Shown here: positions 21,799 through 29,101 of the stretch, piece by piece | How the letters are laid out: the number at the start of each line of letters is the position of its first letter | How positions within the stretch are numbered: position 1 is the stretch's first letter | Origin: Sulfurovum sp. | GTDB lineage: Bacteria > Campylobacterota > Campylobacteria > Campylobacterales > Sulfurovaceae | Length of the DNA stretch: 38,956 nt | Assembly: GCA_026983515.1 (NCBI GenBank) | Contig: JALWHT010000150.1 | Location: forward strand, 1-38,956 | Direction of reading: 5' to 3' | Program-made: the position numbers and the translations under genes | Notes under the pieces: generated by a model | What the model saw: the letters and a program-made list of their open reading frames with translations, nothing else | Databases searched by the model: none | What the model was told of the DNA's origin: nothing

Positions 21799-22097
21799 TA
21801 CATCACCTCCTTATCTATAACAACTTGAACCGGTGCAGACGCATTTACATATACCTCTCCACCAACTACTTTTTCAATGTTATCCACTATTAAGTTACCA
21901 CCAGCAGGAACTGAGCCAACAAATATTACTTTGTTAATTGTTTCTCCCAGAACATTATATACATCTTTTATTGTAACAGTAGCACTCGCTGTTCCACCAT
22001 TGTATATCTGAATACCCTTTATCTTATACCTTTTATCTGGCGGACATGAGAAAGCTAAAGTATCAGTATTTGCACTTTCAACATTTACATAAGTCAT
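21798..22097 (-). CDS. Small beta-sandwich protein (99 aa)
   Basis: Gly/Ala/Val/Thr-rich with regular strand alternation (GTASATVTIKDVYN; NKVIFVGSVPAGGNLIV; GEVYVNASAPVQVVI), a form common in minor virion or fibre-tip proteins. The ATG overlaps the upstream stop (ATGA), with 8-nt ribosome-site spacing. Confidence 0.7.
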   Translation of the reverse strand: MTYVNVESANTDTLAFSCPPDKRYKIKGIQIYNGGTASATVTIKDVYNVLGETINKVIFVGSVPAGGNLIVDNIEKVVGGEVYVNASAPVQVVIDKEVM

Positions 22098-22723
22098 CCA
22101 CTATTCACCTCCCACCTAAGCAAACTCGGATGGTCTATAACTCTTAATGAGCCATTAGCAACATAGTATTCCATATTCTCTTTAATTTCATTAACATCTT
22201 CCTCCTTTATCTCCTTTATCAGACATCTGTTAACTATGCACCTAAGTATGAACTTATCAAACTCGGTGCTATCATTGTAAATTCTGTAAACTATTTCATC
22301 AAATGACTTTACAGTGTATTCTATAAGTCTTGGTGGAAATTCATCAAATGGTATATCTTTCTCACTGTAGCAACCAATGTATCTCTTAGTTATATCTTCA
22401 AGTGATGTCTGCCACTTCGGGTCTTCAAGTGTATTGTAGTATGTAGTAGTCGGATATCTTACATACAAAAGTCCCTTTCCATTACCGTCTAACCCAAATC
22501 TAAGTTCATACAGTGTTTCATTGCTATCTGGATACAGACCATAATCACTTAACTGTAAATCAATATAACTAAATCCTTCAATATACTCAGTAATATAAAC
22601 AGGTATTTGCTGAGTTGCAACTACTCTAAACATTTTATCTGCAAATCTATCGGGAAATCTTTTACCATTAAAGTAAACCAAGACACCACTATCAAGCATT
22701 GGAAGGTTCTTTACAATAGGCAT
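22094..22723 (-). CDS. Hypothetical virion-operon protein (209 aa)
   Basis: Mixed alpha/beta, acidic, many Tyr residues (EYIEGFSYIDLQLSDYGLYP). No motif is recognised. The ATG follows GGGGTGATAAT. It is downstream of the small genes that follow the probable major structural proteins. Confidence 0.7.
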   Translation of the reverse strand: MPIVKNLPMLDSGVLVYFNGKRFPDRFADKMFRVVATQQIPVYITEYIEGFSYIDLQLSDYGLYPDSNETLYELRFGLDGNGKGLLYVRYPTTTYYNTLEDPKWQTSLEDITKRYIGCYSEKDIPFDEFPPRLIEYTVKSFDEIVYRIYNDSTEFDKFILRCIVNRCLIKEIKEEDVNEIKENMEYYVANGSLRVIDHPSLLRWEVNSG

Positions 22724-22744
22724 ATTATCACCCCAAAAAATTAA

Positions 22745-22984
22745 TTAAGCTTTATAACTATCAAGACCTTCAATCTCTTTTTCGGACTCAATAACAACTT
22801 TGTCTCTGTAAACTATCCATGATTTTATGCACGACTTATCCTTTTCCACAGTAATAGTTCTCTTGTTCCCATTAACAGTAACTTCCATTTTCTCTTTTTC
22901 TTTCCAAGTAGCTTTGTCTCTAATTATCTTAGCAATGTCATCACTTACTTTACCATTAACTGCTGGTATCACATACTTAACCAT
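22745..22984 (-). CDS. Hypothetical protein (79 aa)
   Basis: Lys/Glu-rich small protein with a beta-hairpin pattern (KMEVTVNGNKRTITVEKDKS; WIVYRDKVVIESEKE). The ATG follows GGAGGTGATATA. Function unknown. Confidence 0.7.
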   Translation of the reverse strand: MVKYVIPAVNGKVSDDIAKIIRDKATWKEKEKMEVTVNGNKRTITVEKDKSCIKSWIVYRDKVVIESEKEIEGLDSYKA

Positions 22985-22996
22985 TATATCACCTCC

Positions 22997-23326
22997 TTAG
23001 TATCCTTCTGCCTCTATTCTAAATTTCTCTGAACTAAGGTCAACAGCACCAACTTCTGCACCTATAGTAACAGTAGCAGTTCCACCTTCATTAATGGTTG
23101 CTTCTATGTTATCCCTAACGAATATCTTCACCTGATTTGGATTAAGTGTAGTATCAATGTCTGGTGTTATTATCTGTGCTATATACTCACCATTACCAAT
23201 GTATTTAACACTCGCACTCTTAATCTTCTTAAGCTCACCTATAGTAACTACAAATCCACCAGCTGGGTATGATGTAGGTCCAACAACTTCTTTAGTAACA
23301 CTGTGAATAAATTTAGAAGAAAACAA
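22997..23326 (-). CDS. Probable structural beta protein (109 aa)
   Basis: TTG start at 23326, 6 nt after GGTG of GGAGGTG. Strand-rich with Gly/Thr/Ala repeats (AGGFVVTIGE; YIGNGEYIAQII; NEGGTATVTIGAEVGAVDL). Base composition is less AT-rich than the flanking hypotheticals, suggesting high expression. Possibly a major or decoration protein; inference only. Confidence 0.7.
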   Translation of the reverse strand: MFSSKFIHSVTKEVVGPTSYPAGGFVVTIGELKKIKSASVKYIGNGEYIAQIITPDIDTTLNPNQVKIFVRDNIEATINEGGTATVTIGAEVGAVDLSSEKFRIEAEGY

Positions 23327-23339
23327 TTAAATCACCTCC

Positions 23340-24035
23340 TCAGAACATTGTTTCAAACTTCTCAGCAGTAGTAACAATCACACCAACTGGTGCAGCCATA
23401 TCATCTCCATCACTGTCATATCTAACTTTGATAGCGTATGCGTCTCTTGGATACAGTTTAACAGCTTTGTGTCTTATAATCGGATAATCATTGCACTCAT
23501 TGAATGGTGTACTAACTATTATGTTCTGCTTCGGAAGAACATACATTGCTCTAACAAGCTTTGGTGAGTCAATAGTATCTACCCATGCACCATATACCCT
23601 ACCTTCATCGTATCCAAGTGTAATCTTTGTATCATTCTCATCAGACTCAAAGTATGTAACTCCCTCACTTACAGTCTGAAGCCAAGTTGTAAGTGGAGTT
23701 CCGCTCTTCTTAACATAGTTTGGCATTATGAAATCAAGGTTAAGCTGTCTTCCTTCTGCATACTCACCTGCAAACTCACATTCTCTTGAGTTTATGCTTG
23801 CCTTAACTGCTCTAACTACATCGTAGATAGATTTCCTCATTTCCCAAAGCACTGAGAATACATATGGGTTAGACGCTACTGCACCAAGTCTCGTGTGTAT
23901 ACTAATAACTTCTTCAACACTGAGTGAACCCATTCCCTCTTCCTCACCAAACATCAGTCCAGTGCTGTACTGCGACTTAATCTGTTCATTAGTCATATCA
24001 ATCAGTCTATCAATCTCAAGCATACTAACAGACAT
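23340..24035 (-). CDS. Candidate major virion protein (231 aa)
   Basis: Third gene of the P9 operon. Balanced amino-acid composition and relatively GC-rich codons, a mark of highly expressed structural genes here. An N-terminal helical part (SMLEIDRLIDMTNEQIKSQY; VLWEMRKSIYDVVRAVKASI) is followed by a beta-rich C-terminal part. No capsid family is recognisable by eye. The ATG follows GAGGTGATGCACG (7 nt). Confidence 0.65.
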   Translation of the reverse strand: MSVSMLEIDRLIDMTNEQIKSQYSTGLMFGEEEGMGSLSVEEVISIHTRLGAVASNPYVFSVLWEMRKSIYDVVRAVKASINSRECEFAGEYAEGRQLNLDFIMPNYVKKSGTPLTTWLQTVSEGVTYFESDENDTKITLGYDEGRVYGAWVDTIDSPKLVRAMYVLPKQNIIVSTPFNECNDYPIIRHKAVKLYPRDAYAIKVRYDSDGDDMAAPVGVIVTTAEKFETMF

Positions 24036-24046
24036 CGTGCATCACC

Positions 24047-24520
24047 TCATGAAGAGTATATACCAGCATTAACAGTATTACCACTACTAACCTCCGCACC
24101 GCTAATCTCTACATTAACATCTGGCTCTGGTGGTTCAAAGTATGGCTCATCAATGTTGTTCCCGACTTCATCACCTATAGCCATACTCTCAGCAAGTCCT
24201 TTAAGACCACCGGGGAATTTCCACTCCATCAGGTCGTAGAATATACCTGCAAATGAGCCAGCACATGCAGAGAACAGTATCCATGACGCAAGTCCACTCA
24301 TGTGCCACGAAAGCACTGCAAATCCAACACCAAACACAGTTCTAATCAGTGCCTTAGTGAGGAATTTCTTAGTTGCATCGCTAATCTTCATTGCCTTAAC
24401 TATGTATTCACCGGTAAACTCAGTAACTCCAAATCCGCCAAAGCCACCAAGTGCCGCACATCCGAATTTCTCAGCCTCAGTCTTTATCTCTTCTCTTATA
24501 CCAGCCTTAACTACATACAC
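24047..24520 (-). CDS. Membrane protein (157 aa), probable virion component
   Basis: A GTG at 24520 is the preferred start (6 nt after GGTG of GGGGGTG); the longer frame starts in the ribosome site. A Gly-rich hydrophobic segment (CAALGGFGGFGV), then two membrane helices (VFGVGFAVLSWHM; ASWILFSACAGSFAGIFY), and a Pro/Glu/Asp-rich soluble tail (EPYFEPPEPDVNVEI). Second gene of the P9 operon. Confidence 0.7.
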   Translation of the reverse strand: MYVVKAGIREEIKTEAEKFGCAALGGFGGFGVTEFTGEYIVKAMKISDATKKFLTKALIRTVFGVGFAVLSWHMSGLASWILFSACAGSFAGIFYDLMEWKFPGGLKGLAESMAIGDEVGNNIDEPYFEPPEPDVNVEISGAEVSSGNTVNAGIYSS

Positions 24521-24541
24521 CACAAACACCCCCTAAAAAAA

Positions 24542-25096
24542 TTAGAGATACTTTGCGATAAGCTCAAGCCTACCTTTGCTAATAGCCCTCTCTTTCCTTT
24601 CTCTGTTGCAAACTTTAACTGCACCATATCTGTCTCTGAGTATCCTAACTGCCTCTTCAACTGTAGCCGGTGTGTTTTCAAGTGCAAGAGCATCTCTAAC
24701 AGCTTCTCTGAATGCATCGCTAAGTGCAGATACAATCATCTGTTTGTTAATCTCTCCCTCACTCAGTGCATTAATCTTTTCACATGCAAGTGGCATGAAG
24801 TATTTTATAACATATGCTCTCGCCGCAGGATTTACGCATGACATCTTATGAGCCGCCCACGCAAGTATATCATTAATAGCCTTAACTCCGTCAGGTCTTC
24901 TGCCACCCCTGCTGTGTGCGAAGTATGGAACTAAGCTAAGCACATTCTTTTTCTTTGGTCTTATGTCAAATGGTCTTCCTATCTTTTCCCACGGGTTGTC
25001 TTTCACAACAAACTTATTGCCAGTCAGTGCCCTAACTATGTAATTCAGCAGTTCCCTTTCAGGTATCATTCCACCAAACAGTGCCGCCTCCTGCAT
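24542..25096 (-). CDS. Helical basic protein, first gene of virion operon (184 aa)
   Basis: Predominantly alpha-helical and basic (RPFDIRPKKKNVLSL; HSRGGRRPDGVKAIND; SEGEINKQMIVSALSDAFRE; RERKERAISKGRLELIAKYL), with GC-richer codons. It could be a DNA-binding capsid or nucleoprotein. The ATG follows TAGGTGATGGT (5 nt). No family is recognised. Confidence 0.7.
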   Translation of the reverse strand: MQEAALFGGMIPERELLNYIVRALTGNKFVVKDNPWEKIGRPFDIRPKKKNVLSLVPYFAHSRGGRRPDGVKAINDILAWAAHKMSCVNPAARAYVIKYFMPLACEKINALSEGEINKQMIVSALSDAFREAVRDALALENTPATVEEAVRILRDRYGAVKVCNRERKERAISKGRLELIAKYL

Positions 25097-25150
25097 ACCA
25101 TCACCTAACTAAACCGTAATCCTAAGAATAAATAAAGTGAATTTTATTGA

Positions 25151-25187
25151 CGCATTTTATAAATATTACTAATCGCCCAATTAGTAA
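25151..25187 (-). promoter_or_regulatory. Promoter P9 of the virion operon with operator-like repeat
   Basis: TATA-like ATATTTATAAAATG (minus strand, 25153-25166). Just upstream is the perfect inverted repeat TTACTAAT-CGCCCA-ATTAGTAA (25166-25187). It lacks the CCGAAAAAC BRE of the early promoters, suggesting a different activator-dependent (late) class. Confidence 0.55.
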
Positions 25188-25400
25188 CATGAATATAAAT
25201 TCAAACCGTTGTAACCATTTTGAATATTTATTCAATTCCGTTACAATTATAATTACATTTTATTATTTTGCTTTTATAAAATTCCCTATGTCCACTCTCC
25301 GAATTTTATAACTCGACACTATAAAAATGGAATATAATATAATACTATTAAAAATCTCCCAGCCTCCGTTCACTTTAAGATTTAAACCACAAACTGTTTA

Positions 25401-25459
25401 TTAGGTATACCCCACGTAGTACACTCAGGGGGGCGAGTGTACTACACGGGTGAACCTAA
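25401..25459. ncRNA. GC-rich hairpin, candidate structured RNA or cruciform
   Basis: TTAGGT (25401-25406) pairs with ACCTAA (25454-25459); CCC (25411-25413) with GGG (25448-25450); GTAGTACACTC (25416-25426) with GAGTGTACTAC (25435-25445), around the loop AGGGGGGC. It is the only GC-rich island in a very AT-rich stretch, the hallmark of structured RNA in thermophiles. T8 follows on the + strand (about 25466-25473), as at the end of a + strand transcript. Other options are an origin cruciform or packaging signal. Confidence 0.5.
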
Positions 25460-25550
25460 ATGTCGGTTTTTTTTAAAAATTTTTCAAAGACGACCTCATT
25501 CCTTTATATACCGATTGAAGATATTTTAATTCACACCAAAAATAAAAATA

Positions 25551-25569
25551 GTGTTTAAATTTTAAACAC
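25551..25569. repeat. 19-bp perfect palindrome GTGTTTAAA-T-TTTAAACAC
   Basis: Perfect 9-bp arms around one T. First of the palindrome cluster. A shorter relative, AGTGT-AAATC-ACACT, is at 25593-25607. Confidence 0.75.
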
Positions 25570-25637
25570 GCTCAAACCAATATACCCAAATTAGTGTAAA
25601 TCACACTTACAGTAAACTATATATACTTGATACCAAT

Positions 25638-25722
25638 AAACCGGAAAACCGGTTTAAATCTTATATTATAAGCACGAATTATATAATTCACAGACCTATA
25701 AAATTATCGAATATATAATTTT
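25638..25722. repeat. Cluster of four inverted repeats
   Basis: AAACCGG-AAAA-CCGGTTT (25638-25655), CTTATA-T-TATAAG (25660-25672), GAATTATATAATTC (25676-25689), and AAAATTAT-N7-ATAATTTT (25700-25722), all perfect and contained in 85 bp. The density is far beyond the rest of the window and suggests multiple protein-binding sites or an origin. Confidence 0.75.
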
Positions 25723-26037
25723 GCCCAAAATAAACCGATAAACCAGATAAATTTTAAACTTCCAATCCAATTACACCAAAAATTCTAAACCACAAATTCT
25801 GTTTGTTTACTGTTTCCACGATTTACCTTTATTCCATAAGCAAACTTCCTATCACTAACCTCAGGTAAAAATTAAAATTTAAACATTCCACAGCTAACAA
25901 CATTAATATTTAACCGAGTGTTACTATATAATCTCTGACCAAAAATTTCATTTTCCAATTCTAATGAACTACACAACCTATTTTACCGATTAAACAGAGC
26001 ATAACAACTTTTTAATACTTAAACCGGTAATAAAAAA

Positions 26038-26784
26038 TTATTCCACAAATGCAGATAATATATTACTATTTCCTTCCAAATCTCTTTTTATCGCTTCAGC
26101 TAATCTGTAACTCATTAAAGGTGGAACTGCATTACCAATTTGTATATACTGCTCCTTTAAGTTACCAGCTAAATAATAATCAATTGGAAATGTCTGAACT
26201 AATTTAGCCTCAGGTATCAAACTTTTTCTCCTGAATATTTTCGATAATCTTGTCATCTGTCTTTTACTACCAACTCCTTTATACTCTGTTGCCATTACTG
26301 CAGGAAATGTTACATTAATCGGACTTTTTGTAGGTTCTGGAAACTCACCAGCAAATAATCTTCTCCTTATCTGTGGAATTCCATAATCACACATTTTGTA
26401 AATTCTTATTTTAACACCACTCGGAACATAATATTTAGCTCTTGGAACTTCCTCCATAATAATGTATCTTGGTTTCTTTTCCTCAACAACTTTCCAAAAC
26501 CAGTTAATCAATGTAGGGTCTTCTTTCCTCTTTAAATTAGCAATACTAAAATCTTGACATGGTGGTGAACCAATTATAACATCAGCATCAGGTATGTCTT
26601 CTGGTTTTAATCTCAAAGCATCTTTACAAACAATTTCAACATTAGGATAATTTACTGAATAACTCTCACAAGCAACTTTCCACTTATCGAGTGCAAAAAT
26701 AACTTCAAAAGTATCATCTAAGTAGTCAAATCCATAAGTAAACCCACCACAACCACAAAATAAATCAATAACTTTCAATTTCAT
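26038..26784 (-). CDS. C5-cytosine DNA methyltransferase (248 aa)
   Basis: ATG at 26784, 5 nt after GGTG of GGGGGTG. Motif I DLFCGCGGF (7-15), motif IV GSPPCQDFS with catalytic Cys76, motif VI MEEVP in place of ENV, motif VIII QIRRRLF, and motif X QIGNAVPP. It is short, with a small target-recognition region. No restriction partner is nearby, so it is probably an anti-restriction or self-marking enzyme. It is the second orphan methyltransferase in the window. Confidence 0.95.
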   Translation of the reverse strand: MKLKVIDLFCGCGGFTYGFDYLDDTFEVIFALDKWKVACESYSVNYPNVEIVCKDALRLKPEDIPDADVIIGSPPCQDFSIANLKRKEDPTLINWFWKVVEEKKPRYIIMEEVPRAKYYVPSGVKIRIYKMCDYGIPQIRRRLFAGEFPEPTKSPINVTFPAVMATEYKGVGSKRQMTRLSKIFRRKSLIPEAKLVQTFPIDYYLAGNLKEQYIQIGNAVPPLMSYRLAEAIKRDLEGNSNILSAFVE

Positions 26785-26810
26785 ATTTACACCCCCTACA
26801 TACATACCAT

Positions 26811-26909
26811 CTACTCATCAATCTCTGTTCTTAATGGACACACAGGTAACTCTCAGCAGTATGGATTTGCTAATTTACATCAAAATGAACATGGCATTAT
26901 ATAGCTCAC
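26811..26909 (-). CDS. Cys-rich mini-ORF with two in-frame UGA codons
   Basis: GGAGGTG-ATATA-GTG gives a well-placed GTG start at 26909, overlapping the upstream stop (TAGTG). Translation reads MSYIMPCSF-UGA-CKLANPYC-UGA-ELPVCPLRTEIDE-UAG, 32 positions. Cysteines flank both UGAs (CxxU and CU), as in selenoproteins. Selenocysteine is used by several Methanococcales. It could equally be UGA readthrough as Trp, a 9-aa leader peptide, or a decayed gene. No SECIS is demonstrated. Confidence 0.3.
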
Positions 26910-27106
26910 TATATCACCTCCTTATTTAATAGATATTCTCTACATTCGTCTATTACATTAAGTATTTTGTTTCTTACTTCTCTATCATATAAATCATCGC
27001 AAATCCATGCAACCACTCCAAGAACAACAATATCATAGAAAACCTCATTCTCAGCAAATTTGTCATAAATTTCAATCTCTTTCTTATACTTCTCCTTAAA
27101 CTTAAT
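26909..27106 (-). CDS. 65-aa gene with putative AUU start
   Basis: Frame KFKEKYKKEIEIYDKFAENE..VVLGVVAWICDDLYDREV... lacks any ATG/GTG/TTG before the body of the protein. GGAGGTG-AGACT-ATT (27118-27104) puts ATT exactly 5 nt after GGTG. The protein is helical and acidic. It is the third near-cognate codon type in the window (ACG, AUA, AUU). It lies between the 132-aa gene and the UGA-containing mini-ORF. Function unknown. Confidence 0.65.
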   Translation of the reverse strand: MKFKEKYKKEIEIYDKFAENEVFYDIVVLGVVAWICDDLYDREVRNKILNVIDECREYLLNKEVI

Positions 27107-27126
27107 AGTCTCACCTCCTAATAAAT

Positions 27127-27525
27127 TTAAATATCCTCAACAATATTCTTTATCTTAGCCAATTTATCAGACATACTTTTATTAATCTTAGATAAATCTA
27201 TATCTATGTCCATTATATAGTAATTTTGTCTCAAATCACCTAAGTATCTAAAGTATATATCATCACCATCTGATTTAACTGGACAAATCTCTAATGTAAC
27301 AACTTCCCATCCCTTATTAAGTAGTTCAGCACATTTAAGTATTGCATATTTCATATTATTGAAGCACTCATAGAAGTAATCACCCATTGGCTCATAGTCA
27401 ACATCAAACTCATGCTCTTCATCAGCATAATACTGGTATCCTTCAACTCTAATATACATATCATCTTTCTGAAATCTGAAATTCCTCATTATTTTCCCTT
27501 TATTTTCAAAATCTTTTACTTCCAC
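27127..27525 (-). CDS. Hypothetical acidic protein (132 aa)
   Basis: The GTG at 27525 (VEVKDFENKG...) lies 5 nt after GGTG of GGAGGTGGTGGT. Tyr- and Asp-rich (YQYYADEEHEFDVDYEPMGD), with one helix (MKYAILKCAELLNKGWEVV) and an acidic C-terminus. First gene after P10. Function unknown. Confidence 0.7.
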   Translation of the reverse strand: MEVKDFENKGKIMRNFRFQKDDMYIRVEGYQYYADEEHEFDVDYEPMGDYFYECFNNMKYAILKCAELLNKGWEVVTLEICPVKSDGDDIYFRYLGDLRQNYYIMDIDIDLSKINKSMSDKLAKIKNIVEDI

Positions 27526-27558
27526 ACCACCACCTCCAAACTGAATTACTGAAAAACT

Positions 27559-27582
27559 GTTATATAAATATTTCGAAAAAAC
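27559..27582 (-). promoter_or_regulatory. Promoter P10
   Basis: Minus strand TTTTTTCGAAATATTTATATAAC, inside the end of the upstream structural gene. BRE is TTTCGAAA-like; TATA is TTTATATA. It drives 27525 and probably 26909-27106 and the C5 methyltransferase. Confidence 0.7.
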
Positions 27583-28112
27583 TACAGTGGTTTGATACAT
27601 ATTAATCTTCCATCTGGTATTGATATTGAATTATAACCATACTTTACATAAATATATCTAACCTTACCATCTACAATTAGCTTAGCTTTTCCATTATACC
27701 CTGAGTAAAACACAATTTTACCATTGCCTAATTTCATATTTGTTATTATTTTACAGTTTGGTGGAATTACATAAAGTATCTTTGAGTCAGTCCATTTTAC
27801 AGAACCACTATCACTTGCACCAGCAAGTAACTTAATTTTATATGGCTTTTTATCAAATTTTACACAAAACTGTATTCCAGCACTAAACCATTTACCAATA
27901 TACCTATATTTAATTTCATTTGGATTTAATTTGATATACTTTGCATCACCAGTAGATAACATTACATACACTGGAAAATCAGATATATTCTGTATTCCAA
28001 AAAATAAATGTTCACCAGACCACTTAGTAACATCAACAAAATAACACATTCCATTTGGACATACATTTACTCCACACTTATGCAAATTACTAATAGTTGC
28101 TCTAACCCCCAT
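27582..28112 (-). CDS. Virion-type protein with shared C-terminal module (176 aa)
   Basis: ATG at 28112 after GGTGATGTGT. Strand-rich, six or more Cys in the N-terminal half (CGVNVCPNGMC). The C-terminus (GYNGKAKLIVDGKVRYIYVK, then YGYNSISI) is the module also ending the 14658 and 15768 products, linking this block to the 14445-25096 virion operon. Likely a surface protein. Confidence 0.72.
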   Translation of the reverse strand: MGVRATISNLHKCGVNVCPNGMCYFVDVTKWSGEHLFFGIQNISDFPVYVMLSTGDAKYIKLNPNEIKYRYIGKWFSAGIQFCVKFDKKPYKIKLLAGASDSGSVKWTDSKILYVIPPNCKIITNMKLGNGKIVFYSGYNGKAKLIVDGKVRYIYVKYGYNSISIPDGRLICIKPL

Positions 28113-28127
28113 ACACATCACCAATAA

Positions 28128-28469
28128 TTATTTTTTATGTTCACCACTACTTTCATGCCTACCAATACCATATTTCCTCATAACATGTTTTATTATTACA
28201 TCAGCATATTTACCATATCCCTTCTCTTCCAAATTCTTTTTCCACTCATCTTCATTTTCCGCCGGCTTAATCACTCCTTTTTCTATAGACTCTTTTATGT
28301 CATCAATTGTTACCTCTATTGTTTTTATTAACTCATCTTTCATCTTCTCAAACTTCATTTCCCTTATTTTCTCTATGTCTTCATTAGATACCTTCATTAG
28401 TATCTCTATGTCATCAACATCTACCACTTTTTCATAATTTTCAGTTTTTTCAAATACTATATACCTCAT
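28128..28469 (-). CDS. Charged helical protein (113 aa)
   Basis: Very rich in Lys/Glu, predicted coiled coil (EDIEKIREMKFEKMKDELIK; DDIKESIEKGV) and a His-containing C-terminus (GRHESSGEHKK). The ATG follows GGTGGTGAAATA. Function unknown. Confidence 0.7.
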   Translation of the reverse strand: MRYIVFEKTENYEKVVDVDDIEILMKVSNEDIEKIREMKFEKMKDELIKTIEVTIDDIKESIEKGVIKPAENEDEWKKNLEEKGYGKYADVIIKHVMRKYGIGRHESSGEHKK

Positions 28470-29101
28470 TATTTCACCACCGCAAGTAAATTTAATTGAA
28501 AAACACCAGAATATGCCGATTCATTCATGAGTTCATAATTTACTATTTTTGAGGATAGTTTACATATTGCAGATGATGACCACAAATAACCATTATTCCA
28601 CACACCTTCAATCTGTTTACCGTTTGTATCATGAAATCTTAAATTACAAGCCCGTGAACCAACAGCAGACATTATAGCGTAGTTGTAATTTGCTGGTGGA
28701 CTAAATGGAAATATTAATTTCTCTTGTCCAGCAAGTGAATATTCTTTATATCCGTGTATAACCTTAAAATCAACATTTAGCTTATATATATTTTGTAATG
28801 CCGCTGTTGCAGTGCTAATAGTCACAGTTGCATCAACAGGTATATAGAAAAACGCAATCCCACTTCTACTAACACCTCCATAAGCAATCATTTTACCATA
28901 TCTATTTCCATCAACGCCATCTATTGTTAGTGTACTGTTCAATCTTGCATAGTCCCAAGATAGTACAAATATTGCCTTTTTATCACCTTTTATGTCAAAA
29001 CTTCCTGTGAATTCATAGTTAAAATTACTATCGATATACCTATTCCAGACCGTTTCAATTTCCCAACCACCAACTTCTGCAATTCTCTTCAATCCAAGCA
29101 T
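28469..29101 (-). CDS. Beta-rich putative virion protein (210 aa)
   Basis: Aromatic, Gly/Asn/Ser-rich beta protein (SWDYARLNSTLTIDGVDG; GIAFFYIPVDATVTISTATA; FPFSPPANYNYAIMSAVGS), typical of fibre or receptor-binding folds. The ATG follows GGAGGTGATTTA and overlaps the glycosyltransferase stop by one base. Confidence 0.68.
   Translation of the reverse strand: MLGLKRIAEVGGWEIETVWNRYIDSNFNYEFTGSFDIKGDKKAIFVLSWDYARLNSTLTIDGVDGNRYGKMIAYGGVSRSGIAFFYIPVDATVTISTATAALQNIYKLNVDFKVIHGYKEYSLAGQEKLIFPFSPPANYNYAIMSAVGSRACNLRFHDTNGKQIEGVWNNGYLWSSSAICKLSSKIVNYELMNESAYSGVFQLNLLAVVK

Larger units (their letters stand above)
25097..26037. other. Palindrome-rich non-coding region, candidate origin
   Basis: About 940 bp without a credible gene, between the virion operon and the C5 methyltransferase. 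It holds promoter P9, an operator-like inverted repeat, one GC-rich hairpin, and a cluster of perfect inverted repeats at 25551-25722. Six-base AAACCG-type words recur (25114, 25208, 25638, 25732, 26014 area). This architecture suits a replication origin, packaging site, or regulatory/ncRNA locus. All three are inference. Confidence 0.55.

Noticed and set aside
23324-23330. ATT 5 nt after GGTG at the 109-aa structural gene as another near-cognate start
   Set aside because: That ATT is out of frame and meets a stop after four codons; the in-frame TTG at 6 nt is a normal start.
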